From Gillisella vitis (GTDB lineage Bacteria; Pseudomonadota; Alphaproteobacteria; Rhizobiales; Rhizobiaceae): a stretch of 64,000 nucleotides of DNA. Position numbers and translations under genes: made by a program. The stretch is taken from contig WPHV01000008.1 of NCBI GenBank assembly GCA_009744235.1, forward strand, positions 186,001 to 250,000, read 5' to 3'. Of this stretch, positions 36,704 to 45,685 are shown piece after piece (position 1 is the first letter of the stretch; each line of letters opens with the position of its first letter). A model generated the notes under the pieces. It saw only the letters and a program-made list of their open reading frames with translations. It was not told the DNA's origin and ran no database searches.

Positions 36704-37888
36704 TCAGCGTGTGATGCACACAACCGCCTCGACAAAACTGTCGATCTGCTCGTGGCGCAACCCTGCAATGTTGATGCGACTGTCCTCAACCATGTAAATT
36801 GCAAACTCGTTACGCAATCGCTCGACCTGTTGCGGTGTCACGCCCAGCTGAGAAAACATACCCTTGTTGGCGATGAGGAAATCATAGTGGTTGCTCTGGC
36901 TTCGAAGCTGGAACACCTTGGCAAGCGCCTGACGCAGGCTGATGATATTGTTGCGCATATCTTCCAGTTCTGCCCGCCAGTCTGAGGACAGATCCGCGTC
37001 CTGGAGGATGGTGCTGACAATTCTGGAACCATGATCGGGGGGCATGGAATAGGCAATACGGGCCCTGACAACCATCTGGGCTGCGGCAATTTCAGCCTGC
37101 TTCGGTGTCTTGCCCATGACAAAGGCCACGCCGGTGCGATCACGGTAAATCCCGAAATTCTTGGAGCATGACGAGGCAACCAGCATTTCGGGAACGACGG
37201 TGGCGAGGTATCGCACGCCAAATGCATCCTCATCAAGGCCATCACCGAAACCCTGGTAGGCAATATCAATAAACGGCACCACGCCCTTATCAACCAACAG
37301 CGCGCCGACCTCACGCCATTGCGCCTGATTGAGATCGGTGCCGGAGGGGTTATGACAGCAGCCATGCAGCAAAATCACGTCACCCGCCTTAGCCGAGCGC
37401 ACGACCTGTTTCAATGCTTCGAAATCGACACCGCCCGTGGTGGGATCAAGATAGGGCCAGCGTTTCACCGCCAAACCATGATCCTCGATGATTGACAGGT
37501 GATTGACCCATGTCGGATCGGGCACCAGCAGGGTTGCGTCTGGCGCAGACTTGGCAATCAGGCCACAGATGACCGTCAGCGCGCCAGCCCCGCCCGGGGT
37601 CTGTATGGCACGGATGCGCTCAAATGGTGCGTGATCTGCAAAGACTAGTTTTGTCATGAGATCGCAATAGGTCGCATCACCCGCAGGACCAATATAAGCC
37701 TTCGTGGTCTGGTCTCGCAAAATCCGTGCTTCAGCCTCTCGAACAGCCCGCAGCACAGGGGTTATACCCGATGCATCACGATAGACGCCAACACCGAGAT
37801 CAAGCTTGTGACTGCGGCTATCCTGCCGAAAGATCGGCATCAAGGCGAGTATCTTGTCTGGTGGCGGCATTGTGAGCGTATCAAGCAC
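36704..37888 (-). CDS. Aromatic/aspartate aminotransferase (TyrB/AspC-like)
   Basis: PLP aminotransferase of 394 residues. CCHNPSGTDLNQAQW and the Schiff-base lysine in SSCSKNFGIYRDRTG are the class Ia motifs. The chosen start is GTG at 37888 with AGAGGACAG upstream, which gives the family's usual length; the frame runs open to 38035 into low-quality sequence and would collide with the transporter end. Last gene of the second minus-strand array. It may transaminate a keto acid from the neighbouring lyase, or an imported aromatic amino acid. Confidence 0.87.
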   Translation of the reverse strand: MLDTLTMPPPDKILALMPIFRQDSRSHKLDLGVGVYRDASGITPVLRAVREAEARILRDQTTKAYIGPAGDATYCDLMTKLVFADHAPFERIRAIQTPGGAGALTVICGLIAKSAPDATLLVPDPTWVNHLSIIEDHGLAVKRWPYLDPTTGGVDFEALKQVVRSAKAGDVILLHGCCHNPSGTDLNQAQWREVGALLVDKGVVPFIDIAYQGFGDGLDEDAFGVRYLATVVPEMLVASSCSKNFGIYRDRTGVAFVMGKTPKQAEIAAAQMVVRARIAYSMPPDHGSRIVSTILQDADLSSDWRAELEDMRNNIISLRQALAKVFQLRSQSNHYDFLIANKGMFSQLGVTPQQVERLRNEFAIYMVEDSRINIAGLRHEQIDSFVEAVVCITR

Positions 37889-37965
37889 GATATCTGTCCT
37901 CTGCTGTGCACATGATGGCACCGTGTGCCATGTCTGAGACCGTTTACGTTGATTATGCAGTTCTG

Positions 37966-38958
37966 CTAGACATGATGGCAAGCTGCTGTGTGGTTTTGGC
38001 CTACGCTGCGTAACTCGGGGACGATTTCCTTGCATTCGGCTGTGGCCTGCGCACAGCGTGGATGAAACGGACAGCCGGACGGCTTGTTCATCGGGCTTGG
38101 CACTTCGCCGCGAAGCACAATCCGTTCGCGCTTTTGCTCGGCATAATAATCGGTAATCGGAATGGCCGATAACAGCGCCTTGGTATAGGGATGGCGGGCA
38201 TCCGAATAGAGCTGTTCGGCATCCGTCACTTCCACCAGACGTCCCAGATACATCACCCCGATATGGTGGCTGATATGCCTGACCACCGCCAAATCATGGG
38301 CGACAAACAGGTAGGTTATGCCAAGCTCTTTCTGGATGGATTTGAAAAGATTGATAATCTGCGCTTGAATGGACACATCAAGCGCCGAAACCGGCTCGTC
38401 GCACACAATCAATTCGGGCTTGCAGGCCAGCGCGCGGGCTATGCCTAGCCGCTGTCTTTGACCGCCACTCATTTCATGCGGATAGCGTCGCCCCATGGCG
38501 TTTCCAAGTTCAACAATGTCCAGAAGTTCATGGACCCTTGCGCGCAATCCTCCTGCCGCAAGGCCCGCGCCACCGGATTGAATGGCTTCTTCAAGAATGG
38601 ATGCGGCGGATTGCCGAGGGTCGAGTGAGCCGTACGGGTCTTGGAAAATAAGCTGCAATTCACGGCGATAGGGGCGGAATTCGCGCTCGCTCAACCGCGC
38701 GAGATCCTTTCCTTTATAAAGTATTTTTCCCTCGACCGGATTGTTGATGCCGAGCACGCTTTTGCCCGTCGTGGTCTTGCCGCAGCCACTTTCTCCCACA
38801 AGACCAAAGGTTTGCCCTTTGTGGATGCTGAACGACACATCATCAACCGCCTTGATGTCTCCGATTTTTTCACGGGTAAAGCCTTGGCGGATTGGAAAAT
38901 ACTTTCGAAGGTTTTCCACGACAAGCAGCGGATCATCCGGCATCACTTGCTCTTTCAT
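37966..38958 (-). CDS. Second peptide-type importer ATP-binding protein (DppF-like)
   Basis: A 330-residue ATPase with Walker A GLVGESGCGKTTTGKS, signature MSGGQRQRLGIARALA, Walker B LIVCDEPVSALDVS and the cysteine motif GCPFHPRCAQATAEC. Overlaps the partner ATPase by four bases (ATGA). Distinct from the first importer's copy, so this is a second complete transporter rather than a repeat. Confidence 0.92.
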   Translation of the reverse strand: MKEQVMPDDPLLVVENLRKYFPIRQGFTREKIGDIKAVDDVSFSIHKGQTFGLVGESGCGKTTTGKSVLGINNPVEGKILYKGKDLARLSEREFRPYRRELQLIFQDPYGSLDPRQSAASILEEAIQSGGAGLAAGGLRARVHELLDIVELGNAMGRRYPHEMSGGQRQRLGIARALACKPELIVCDEPVSALDVSIQAQIINLFKSIQKELGITYLFVAHDLAVVRHISHHIGVMYLGRLVEVTDAEQLYSDARHPYTKALLSAIPITDYYAEQKRERIVLRGEVPSPMNKPSGCPFHPRCAQATAECKEIVPELRSVGQNHTAACHHV

Positions 38959-39983
38959 GTCCGCACTCCGGCAATCAGGGCGCCTGCATCCATTTCAGCA
39001 AGGTGGCAAGCCGCAATATGGCCTTGCGCTCCGACTGTTCGCAGGGGCGGAAAAGGACTGTCAGTACATCGGCTTTGCGCGGCCGGGCATCTGGGCAAAA
39101 ACGCGCATTGATCCGGCAGGCCGTTCAAGTGCGGTGGAGCGCCCTTAATGGGAACAAGATCATCATTCTTGTTGCCTTCCAGTTTTGGCATCGAGTTGAG
39201 AAGCCCTTGGGTATAGGGATGTTTCGGCGCGGTAAGCAATTGTTCGGTTGTGCCGGATTCAACAATCTTTCCGGCATACATCACATAAACCCGCTTGGCA
39301 TAGCGCGACACCAACCCGAGATTATGGGTAATGATGATCAGCGATTTTCCGTGGCTATCGACCAGATCCAGCAACAGTTCCATCACTTGTGCTTGCGTGG
39401 TCACGTCCAGCGCCGTTGTCGGCTCATCCGCAATCAACACCTTGGAATTGCAGGCAACGGCAGTCGCGATCATGACACGTTGCCGCATGCCGCCGCTCAT
39501 CTCAAAAGGATAGTTTTTCATGCGCGCCGCAGGATCGGGAATGCCCACCGCTTCAAGCGCCTTGATTCCCCGTTGCCAGGCTTGTTTCTTGCTCACACGG
39601 GCATGAACCATGATCACCTCTGATAGCTGCTGGCCAACGGTGAGCACAGGGTTCAGGGATGTCATGGGCTCCTGGAAAATCATGGCAATTCCCGCCCCGC
39701 GCACGGCGCGCATTTCCTTGGACTTCGGCTTGTATTGCAGCAGGGACTGTCCGTCGAAAATGACCTCTCCACCCAATATTCTGCCGGGAGGAGACTGAAC
39801 AAGCTGGATCACAGAAAGCTGGGTTATAGACTTTCCACAGCCGCTTTCTCCAACAATTGCAATCACTTCCCCTTGGTCAAGGTGATAGGAAACATCATTG
39901 ACGGCTTTCACTTCACCATCCTCGGTGAAGAAGGATGTTCTGAGGTTTTTCACCTCCAGCAAATGAGGGGTCTGGGTCATCAC
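38955..39983 (-). CDS. Second peptide-type importer ATP-binding protein (DppD-like)
   Basis: A 342-residue ATPase with Walker A AIVGESGCGKSITQLS, signature MSGGMRQRVMIATAVA, Walker B VLIADEPTTALDVT (the normal DEPTT) and cysteine motif QCAFLPRCPAAQSRC. The frame begins with two consecutive methionines (39983 or 39980). Overlaps the DppC-like permease end. Confidence 0.92.
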   Translation of the reverse strand: MMTQTPHLLEVKNLRTSFFTEDGEVKAVNDVSYHLDQGEVIAIVGESGCGKSITQLSVIQLVQSPPGRILGGEVIFDGQSLLQYKPKSKEMRAVRGAGIAMIFQEPMTSLNPVLTVGQQLSEVIMVHARVSKKQAWQRGIKALEAVGIPDPAARMKNYPFEMSGGMRQRVMIATAVACNSKVLIADEPTTALDVTTQAQVMELLLDLVDSHGKSLIIITHNLGLVSRYAKRVYVMYAGKIVESGTTEQLLTAPKHPYTQGLLNSMPKLEGNKNDDLVPIKGAPPHLNGLPDQCAFLPRCPAAQSRCTDSPFPPLRTVGAQGHIAACHLAEMDAGALIAGVRT

Positions 39984-40867
39984 AATTTCCCCTTTAAGCG
40001 AGGATCAAGCGCATCGCGCAGGCTGTCACCCACCACATTGAAGGCAATAATCACCAGGATGATGCAAAGTGCAGGGCTGACGACCAGCCATGGGGCACCC
40101 ATGAGATAGGGATAGACATCCGACACCATGCTGCCCCAGGAAGCGGTTGGCGGACCTATGCCTACACCAAGGTAGCTGAGGGTCGATTCCGTCAGCACGC
40201 CATTGCCCAGATTGATGGTAAACAGCACAATCAAGGTCGGAAAACTGTTGGGCAACAGATGCCTGAGAAGAATGGAATGCGGCTTTTGGCCTATCAGCCG
40301 CGCGGCCAGAATATAATCATGCTCGCGCAACGATAAGACCAACCCGTTGACCATGCGGATGTAGGTGGGAATGAATCCGATGCCAATGGCAAGCACAACG
40401 CTCAAAACCCCGCTGCCCAGAATGGCCACAAGAATGAGGGAAAAAACCAGATTGGGCACACTGAGCAGCACATCGGTACAGCCCATGATAAAACGGCTGG
40501 TTTTGCCACCCACATAGCCCGCGTACAAGCCAAAACCAATGCCTGCAATGGCTGCCAGAATGCCTGCCATGACACTGACGGCCATGGAAATACGGCCGCC
40601 ATAGATGATGCGGCTCAACACATCACGGCCTAGGCTGTCTTGCCCCAGCCAATGGGCCGAGGACGGCGTGTGCAGCGCTGCCACCAGATCCTGCGCGTTC
40701 GGGTCATACGGCGCGACAAGATCGGCGAACAGGGCCAAAAGCCCAAACAGGACAAGAATGGCAAAGCAGACCTGAACGATCAAACCACGGGCGAAAAGAC
40801 GGCCCGCCAGCATTCTGCCAGCACTGCGTTGGATAGGCTTGTTTGCTGTTGCACTTGTTTTGGTCAT
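39980..40867 (-). CDS. Second peptide-type importer permease (DppC-like)
   Basis: A 295-residue inner-membrane permease. LAHSS-like exported segment replaced by HWLGQDSLGRDVLSRIIYGG, the classic DppC motif; the docking loop is AARLIGQKPHSILLRHLLPN. Hydrophobic spans begin near residue 32. Seven bases separate it from the DppB-like stop. Confidence 0.9.
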   Translation of the reverse strand: MTKTSATANKPIQRSAGRMLAGRLFARGLIVQVCFAILVLFGLLALFADLVAPYDPNAQDLVAALHTPSSAHWLGQDSLGRDVLSRIIYGGRISMAVSVMAGILAAIAGIGFGLYAGYVGGKTSRFIMGCTDVLLSVPNLVFSLILVAILGSGVLSVVLAIGIGFIPTYIRMVNGLVLSLREHDYILAARLIGQKPHSILLRHLLPNSFPTLIVLFTINLGNGVLTESTLSYLGVGIGPPTASWGSMVSDVYPYLMGAPWLVVSPALCIILVIIAFNVVGDSLRDALDPRLKGKL

Positions 40868-40874
40868 ATCGGCA

Positions 40875-41828
40875 TCACCATGACATTCTTTTGATGCGCG
40901 GATCGATCAGGGCGTAGGTCAGGTCCACGATCAGGTTGGACGCAATCGTCGCCATGGAAATGACCAGCACGGCCGCCTGCACAACCAGATAATCCCGGTT
41001 TAAAACGCCATTGAGCACCAGTTGTCCCACGCCGGGGATGTTGAAGATGGACTCGATAATCACCGCGCCTGCAATGATTTGTGGCATCTGCAACCCGATG
41101 ATTGTCACAACCGGGATCAGACCGTTTTTCAGGGCATGGCGGAAAATAACCCGCGTTTCGGACAGGCCGTTGGCGCGCGCTGTTCGGATATAGTCCTGCG
41201 TCATCACCTCAAGCAGGTTGGAGCGGGTGTAGCGCGCCAGAACCGCGAAAATATAGATGCTGTTGATAAAGACAGGCCATATCGCCTTGTGCGCATAGGC
41301 TGCAAAGTCCACCCACGGCGGTGTGTAGCCCTGAAGAGGAATAAGCCTCAGCTTGAAGGCGAGAATGAACACACCAAAAATCGCCACCAGAAACCGCGGC
41401 GTTCCCAGAAAAGCGTTCACAATCAGGGTGAAGCTCTGGTCGATCCATGTGCCTCTGGTGATTGCGCTCAAAATGCCGATTGGCAGGCCAAGAATGATCC
41501 CCAAAATGATCGAGGGAATGCCAATCGTCAGCGTATTGGGCAGCCTTTGGCTGATCATGACCGAGACATTCTGCTCGTTCAGCACTGACTTGCCGAAATC
41601 CCACCGCAGCAAGATGCCGGTTATCCAATGAACATACTGCACAATCAAGGGATCGTTGAGCCCCATGCGGTTGCGATAGGCCTCAATGGCATCTGCTGAT
41701 GCGGAATCACCAAGCGCAATCATCGCAGGATCTCCCGGTAATCCGCGCATCAGCATAAAGACCAGCGCGGATACCAGCAGCATCAGGAAGCCAGCAATAG
41801 CCAGCCGTTTCGACAGATAAGTAATCAC
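40875..41828 (-). CDS. Second peptide-type importer permease (DppB-like)
   Basis: A 317-residue permease with an N-terminal membrane helix (about 9-30), RGLPGDPAMIALGDSAS and docking loop RTARANGLSETRVIFRHALK. It overlaps the binding-protein stop by four bases. Forms the membrane channel with the DppC-like permease. Confidence 0.9.
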   Translation of the reverse strand: MITYLSKRLAIAGFLMLLVSALVFMLMRGLPGDPAMIALGDSASADAIEAYRNRMGLNDPLIVQYVHWITGILLRWDFGKSVLNEQNVSVMISQRLPNTLTIGIPSIILGIILGLPIGILSAITRGTWIDQSFTLIVNAFLGTPRFLVAIFGVFILAFKLRLIPLQGYTPPWVDFAAYAHKAIWPVFINSIYIFAVLARYTRSNLLEVMTQDYIRTARANGLSETRVIFRHALKNGLIPVVTIIGLQMPQIIAGAVIIESIFNIPGVGQLVLNGVLNRDYLVVQAAVLVISMATIASNLIVDLTYALIDPRIKRMSW

Positions 41829-43396
41829 GTGTCGAGATACGCGCTGGAGAGAGAGGCAACGGAGAAAAACGTTGCGCCGATGCCCGATGCCTTCACGCGT
41901 TTGCTGAGAACGTAAATCGTCGAATATTGTGCAATCGGCACGTAGAGTGCGTAGGTGTCGATCATCATCTTGTTGGCTTCACCAACCGCTTTGACCGATT
42001 CCGCATCCGAGGTGGATGATACGGCCCGTGCAAGCGCATCACTCACGTCATCAGGGCGCAGCATGGTGGTCAGGCCAAGAACACCACCGGTGAGACCCTT
42101 TGGAAACATGCTGGACATTTGCATGGCCACATCCACATAGACGCTGGATGTGTGATACCACATGCCGCTTCCCCAGCCGGTTTCAGCCTTGTTGGAGGCG
42201 GCACCCGTCAGTAACTCGATCTTGGCTTGTATGCCCACCTTGGCCAGATCGGCCTGCATGATTTGCAGGACGATCTTGTTGGTATCGCTGGCGGCGGCCT
42301 GGATTTTTGTCGAAAAACCTTGGGGGAAGCCTGCTTTGGCAAGCAGTTCCTTCGCCTTGGCAACATTGTAATCGTAACCAACAATGTCCTTGTTGACGAA
42401 ATGACTGCCAATGCCAAACTGGCTGGCAACATCAGCATAGCCCAGAAACGCCGCCTCTATGATCGATTTTCGGTTGATGGCATGGCTGATGGCTTGGCGA
42501 ACCAGCAAATTGCCCATGGGATCGTCATTGCTGGTGTTGAGGGAGTTGAATACCAGCAGAGAAGCATGGTCTTGCAATGGCTCAATGGGGGCATCAAAGC
42601 CGTTGGCCGCGAGCGTTTTGACACCATTCAGGCCCAGACCAATCATCACGTCGATTTCATCCGACATCAGGGCCGCCTGCCCCACCAGCGAGTCATTGTA
42701 AATCGTATATTGAACGGCTTCGAGAAGAACCTTGCCACCCCAATAGTGTTCATTGCGCACGAATGACTTGCTGACATCGCGCACCCATTCCTTCAACACG
42801 AAGGGGCCTGTTCCAACCGGGTGCTGCTGGCAATAGTCATCGCCGTATTTTTCATAGTGCTGTTGTGAAAACATATAGCCACACTCACGCGACAGTGCGG
42901 CGGGAATGAAGGAACTCCATTTTGAGAGCACCAACCGCACAGTATAGTCGTCCACGACATCGACCGACGTGATCGAGCCGAGCAAAGCGACGCGCTTTGC
43001 TCCGACTTTCAGGTAGTGATCGAGATTCCATTTCACGACAGTGGCATTCAGGACCGATCCATCGGAAAATGTTACGCCACGCCGGATATGGATGGCGTAG
43101 GTGAGCGCTTTGGCATCACTTTCCACCGATTCCGCAAGCCAGGGATCAATGGTGCCATTCGCATTTGGCTTGAAAAGCGATTCATAAATGGGCCAGGAAT
43201 AGACATAGTCATACGGCCCACCCGTCATTGCGAAGCACAGCATGTTGTAATTCAGCTCATTGCTGGTGCCGATTTTTAATGTGCCCCCCTCGACACTTTT
43301 CGCCATTGCCTGGTTTGCGAAATCACCCAACAGGCCGAATGCGGCCAGCGATGCACCCGCTTTGATAAAGTTTCTGCGTTTGATAGCCGTTTTCAT
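41825..43396 (-). CDS. Second peptide-type importer substrate-binding protein, Tat-type signal
   Basis: A 523-residue SBP_bac_5 protein. The N-terminus KRRNFIKAGASLAAFGLL is a twin-arginine-like signal, unlike the Sec-type signal of the first importer's binding protein. YAIHIRRGVTFSDGSV and GTGPFVLKEW are family motifs. The start at 43396 is the last good methionine before the signal; the frame runs open to 43528. Tat export suggests folding or cofactor binding before export. Substrate unknown. Confidence 0.86.
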   Translation of the reverse strand: MKTAIKRRNFIKAGASLAAFGLLGDFANQAMAKSVEGGTLKIGTSNELNYNMLCFAMTGGPYDYVYSWPIYESLFKPNANGTIDPWLAESVESDAKALTYAIHIRRGVTFSDGSVLNATVVKWNLDHYLKVGAKRVALLGSITSVDVVDDYTVRLVLSKWSSFIPAALSRECGYMFSQQHYEKYGDDYCQQHPVGTGPFVLKEWVRDVSKSFVRNEHYWGGKVLLEAVQYTIYNDSLVGQAALMSDEIDVMIGLGLNGVKTLAANGFDAPIEPLQDHASLLVFNSLNTSNDDPMGNLLVRQAISHAINRKSIIEAAFLGYADVASQFGIGSHFVNKDIVGYDYNVAKAKELLAKAGFPQGFSTKIQAAASDTNKIVLQIMQADLAKVGIQAKIELLTGAASNKAETGWGSGMWYHTSSVYVDVAMQMSSMFPKGLTGGVLGLTTMLRPDDVSDALARAVSSTSDAESVKAVGEANKMMIDTYALYVPIAQYSTIYVLSKRVKASGIGATFFSVASLSSAYLDT

Positions 43397-43616
43397 GACG
43401 ATCTCGTTCCCCATTTTTTTGATTGCGATTGCGGCATTTTGGCTTTTTATCGAACGGTAAAAATGCTCCTTCTTGCCACCTTCAATGGATGGCTTCTCAC
43501 CTGTTTGCAGGCATTCAGGCATGCGCAAGCGGCCTTCAATCCCGCTCCATTGAAGGGAACACCCCTGTAACGGCGCTGAAGGAGGTCTTTACTCAGCCGA
43601 AGGCACTGTCATGTCG

Positions 43617-44552
43617 TCAGAACTTGTCAGTCGGACCCGTGAAGTGTTTTTCAAGGCGCACCGCCAAAGCCTCTTCCGGGTTCGACAGATATTGGCTTTC
43701 GCGGTTGACCCACTCGCCACCCCTGAAAAACGCACTCATCGGCGAATAATGAAACTTGTAGCCCGTGTGATCATGCGCCGTTGCGATATACTCGTTGGTA
43801 CCGCTCTCAAATACGTGCCGACCAGCGTCCAGAATAGCCAGCATAGCTGCGCGAAAGGCATAATGGACGCCGGCAAATTTATAGCCGTACTCCCGCAGGC
43901 TAGCGATGTCTTCGGCCTTTTCCTTTTCCATGTTTGGATACCAGAAGGGGGCTTTGACGTGTTCGGCCACTTTCTTGGCCGCAGCAATCTTGCTGCCGTA
44001 TTTTTGCGAGCGATTAAGCTCCAGCGGGCAGATGATGTCCGCGCCCACTTCGAGGTAACGATTGCAGCGCTCTACAAATTCGTCAAAGTCGTTATCAACG
44101 CTGTGGTCGCAGCGGGCCAACAGCAAGCAATCCGTACCCGCAAGCCCGTCCTTGGCGGCGCGGAACCGGTAGACGGCCTCTTCAATCGGCAACAATCCCG
44201 GCCTGCCATTGGCGGCAAGATCCGTTATCAAAATCGCCTGCGCACCCGCCTTAGCCAGCCGACGACATCCTTGAAATGTCTGCAACGGACGCCCAAACCC
44301 CTCATCGGCATCAATGAACAGCGGCATATCCGTCATATTGGTAATGCGTTCCGCCATGCCAGCATATTCGTCAACCGTCAGAAGCTTGAGGTCTGGAATG
44401 CCGGTGTAAGCACAGGAGAAGTCACTGCTGGATATCATCACCATTTTAAAGCCGTTTATTTCGGCGGCTTTGGTTGACATGCAGTCAAATATTTCAGGGA
44501 CATAGTACAAATTTTCATCAGACAAATATTCTGATAATTTTTTGGAGGACAT
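43617..44552 (-). CDS. PEP mutase/isocitrate lyase-family lyase (second copy)
   Basis: A 311-residue PEPM/ICL-superfamily protein opening the second array. Metal loop DADEGFGR is recognisable, but the conserved ED of the barrel reads LITDLAANG, unlike the first copy. The KKCGH signature is absent. The start at 44552 has GGGAGA six bases upstream; a TTG at 44558 is the alternative. 220 bases separate it from the binding protein, where a separate promoter may lie. It probably acts on the compound imported by the second transporter; chemistry may be altered relative to the first copy. Confidence 0.75.
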   Translation of the reverse strand: MSSKKLSEYLSDENLYYVPEIFDCMSTKAAEINGFKMVMISSSDFSCAYTGIPDLKLLTVDEYAGMAERITNMTDMPLFIDADEGFGRPLQTFQGCRRLAKAGAQAILITDLAANGRPGLLPIEEAVYRFRAAKDGLAGTDCLLLARCDHSVDNDFDEFVERCNRYLEVGADIICPLELNRSQKYGSKIAAAKKVAEHVKAPFWYPNMEKEKAEDIASLREYGYKFAGVHYAFRAAMLAILDAGRHVFESGTNEYIATAHDHTGYKFHYSPMSAFFRGGEWVNRESQYLSNPEEALAVRLEKHFTGPTDKF

Positions 44553-44663
44553 GGACAATCTCCCGGTAAGATTTTACCCGAATGTACTGCTCGACGGTGG
44601 GGTAAAATTCATAATTCATTCGGCAGGATGATTGTGAAGTCTGATATTGTATAGTCGGAAAAA

Positions 44664-44866
44664 TCATAAATGGGGCATAGGTTTTTTAGAAGAGTGGGTG
44701 CCTTGAATTACTGAATTTTTGAGTAACAACGAAACGATTTGAAGCCGACGACCAATAGGCTCTTTAATCGTAGAGATTTTGGCGTGTCCACCCGCTTGCG
44801 TGGCAGCCTGCACCTGCGACGGCACGGCGGCCTTCTTAGAAGACGTATCGGAGGTATTGCCAAGTT
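44664..44866 (-). pseudogene. Possible 3' remnant of a gene cut by the IS element
   Basis: A minus-strand frame stays open from the IS left end to a TGA at 44664-44666, about 67 codons. It includes a Ser/Ala/Gln-rich stretch (SSKKAAVPSQVQAATQAGGH). No start codon of its own is needed if the IS removed the 5' part. No family is recognised, and chance openness is possible. The remaining AT-rich sequence 44553-44663 holds only the lyase promoter region. Confidence 0.25.
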
Positions 44867-44883
44867 GGTGTTGTCACGTTAAG
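44867..44883 (+). repeat. IS left inverted repeat
   Basis: GGTGTTGTCACGTTAAG, an exact complement of the right end at 45635-45651. Confidence 0.85.
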
Positions 44884-44929
44884 CGGGCTGGGAGTTGTCT
44901 GCCCGACGTGTTGCGCATAAATTTCGGCG

Positions 44930-45631
44930 ATGGAGACATCCGATATCAGTTTCAGGCGTCACCGTTTTCCGCCACAGGTCGTTGCTCATTCGGTCTGGCT
45001 TTATCTGCGGTTAAACCTGAGCCTGCGTTTAGTCGAGGAAGTATTGCTCGAGCGCGGTATTGACGTGTCATATGAGACGGTCCGCCGTTGGATCGCCAAG
45101 TTCGGACCCCCGATCGCCCGCAACCTGCGGAGACGGCAGGCGCGCCCTGGCAATATTTGGTATCTAGACGAGGTCGTTGTGAAATGCGTTGGAGAGACGT
45201 TCGGGCTCTGGCGCGGGGTCGATCAGCATGGCACCGTTCTCGAAGAAATATTGCAGAAGCGGCGTGATAAAAGTGCGGCCAAGCGCCTGCTGGTGGCGTT
45301 GATGAAGCGCTATGGCTTTGTTCCCAAACGGATCATCACCGACAAGCTCCGTTCCTATGGCGCAGCAAAGGCGCAGGTGGCACCCTGCCTTGACCATTGG
45401 TCCCACAAGGGTCTCAATAATCGGGCTGAAAACAGCCATCTGCCGTTTCGAAAACGAGAACGAACCATGCAAGGCCACCGAGCTCCAGGAGCGTTGCAAC
45501 GGTTCGTCGCCATGCATTCAGCGACCTGCAATTGCTTTTTGGTTCCCTCCATCCGCCGTGCCGCACAAACAATTGGCTATCATCGCCTCGAAGCTTTCGG
45601 CGAATGGAAAATTGCGGCATGCCTCGCCTGA
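44930..45631 (+). CDS. IS6-family transposase
   Basis: A 233-residue DDE transposase. N-terminal HRFPPQVVAHSVWLYLRLNL and HTH-like SYETVRRWIAKFG; catalytic residues in WYLDEVVVK (Asp), ITDKLRSYG (Asp) and NRAENSHLPFRKRERTM (Glu). Complete and apparently functional, between perfect terminal repeats. It would mobilise adjacent DNA by cointegrate formation. Confidence 0.93.
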   Translation: METSDISFRRHRFPPQVVAHSVWLYLRLNLSLRLVEEVLLERGIDVSYETVRRWIAKFGPPIARNLRRRQARPGNIWYLDEVVVKCVGETFGLWRGVDQHGTVLEEILQKRRDKSAAKRLLVALMKRYGFVPKRIITDKLRSYGAAKAQVAPCLDHWSHKGLNNRAENSHLPFRKRERTMQGHRAPGALQRFVAMHSATCNCFLVPSIRRAAQTIGYHRLEAFGEWKIAACLA

Positions 45632-45634
45632 AAA

Positions 45635-45651
45635 CTTAACGTGACAACACC
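45635..45651 (-). repeat. IS right inverted repeat
   Basis: CTTAACGTGACAACACC, an exact complement of the left end at 44867-44883. Confidence 0.85.
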
Positions 45652-45685
45652 GCCTCGAGAGCAAATGTCGGAATCTTAAGGACCA

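Larger units (their letters stand above)
44867..45651 (+). mobile_element. IS6-family insertion sequence, intact, 785 bp
   Basis: A single transposase gene is bounded by perfect 17-bp inverted repeats: GGTGTTGTCACGTTAAG at 44867-44883 and its complement at 45635-45651. Size and layout fit IS6 (IS26-like) elements. Flanking octamers differ (GCCAAGTT left, GCCTCGAG right), so no target duplication remains; this is expected if homologous recombination or an IS-mediated deletion followed insertion. Confidence 0.88.
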
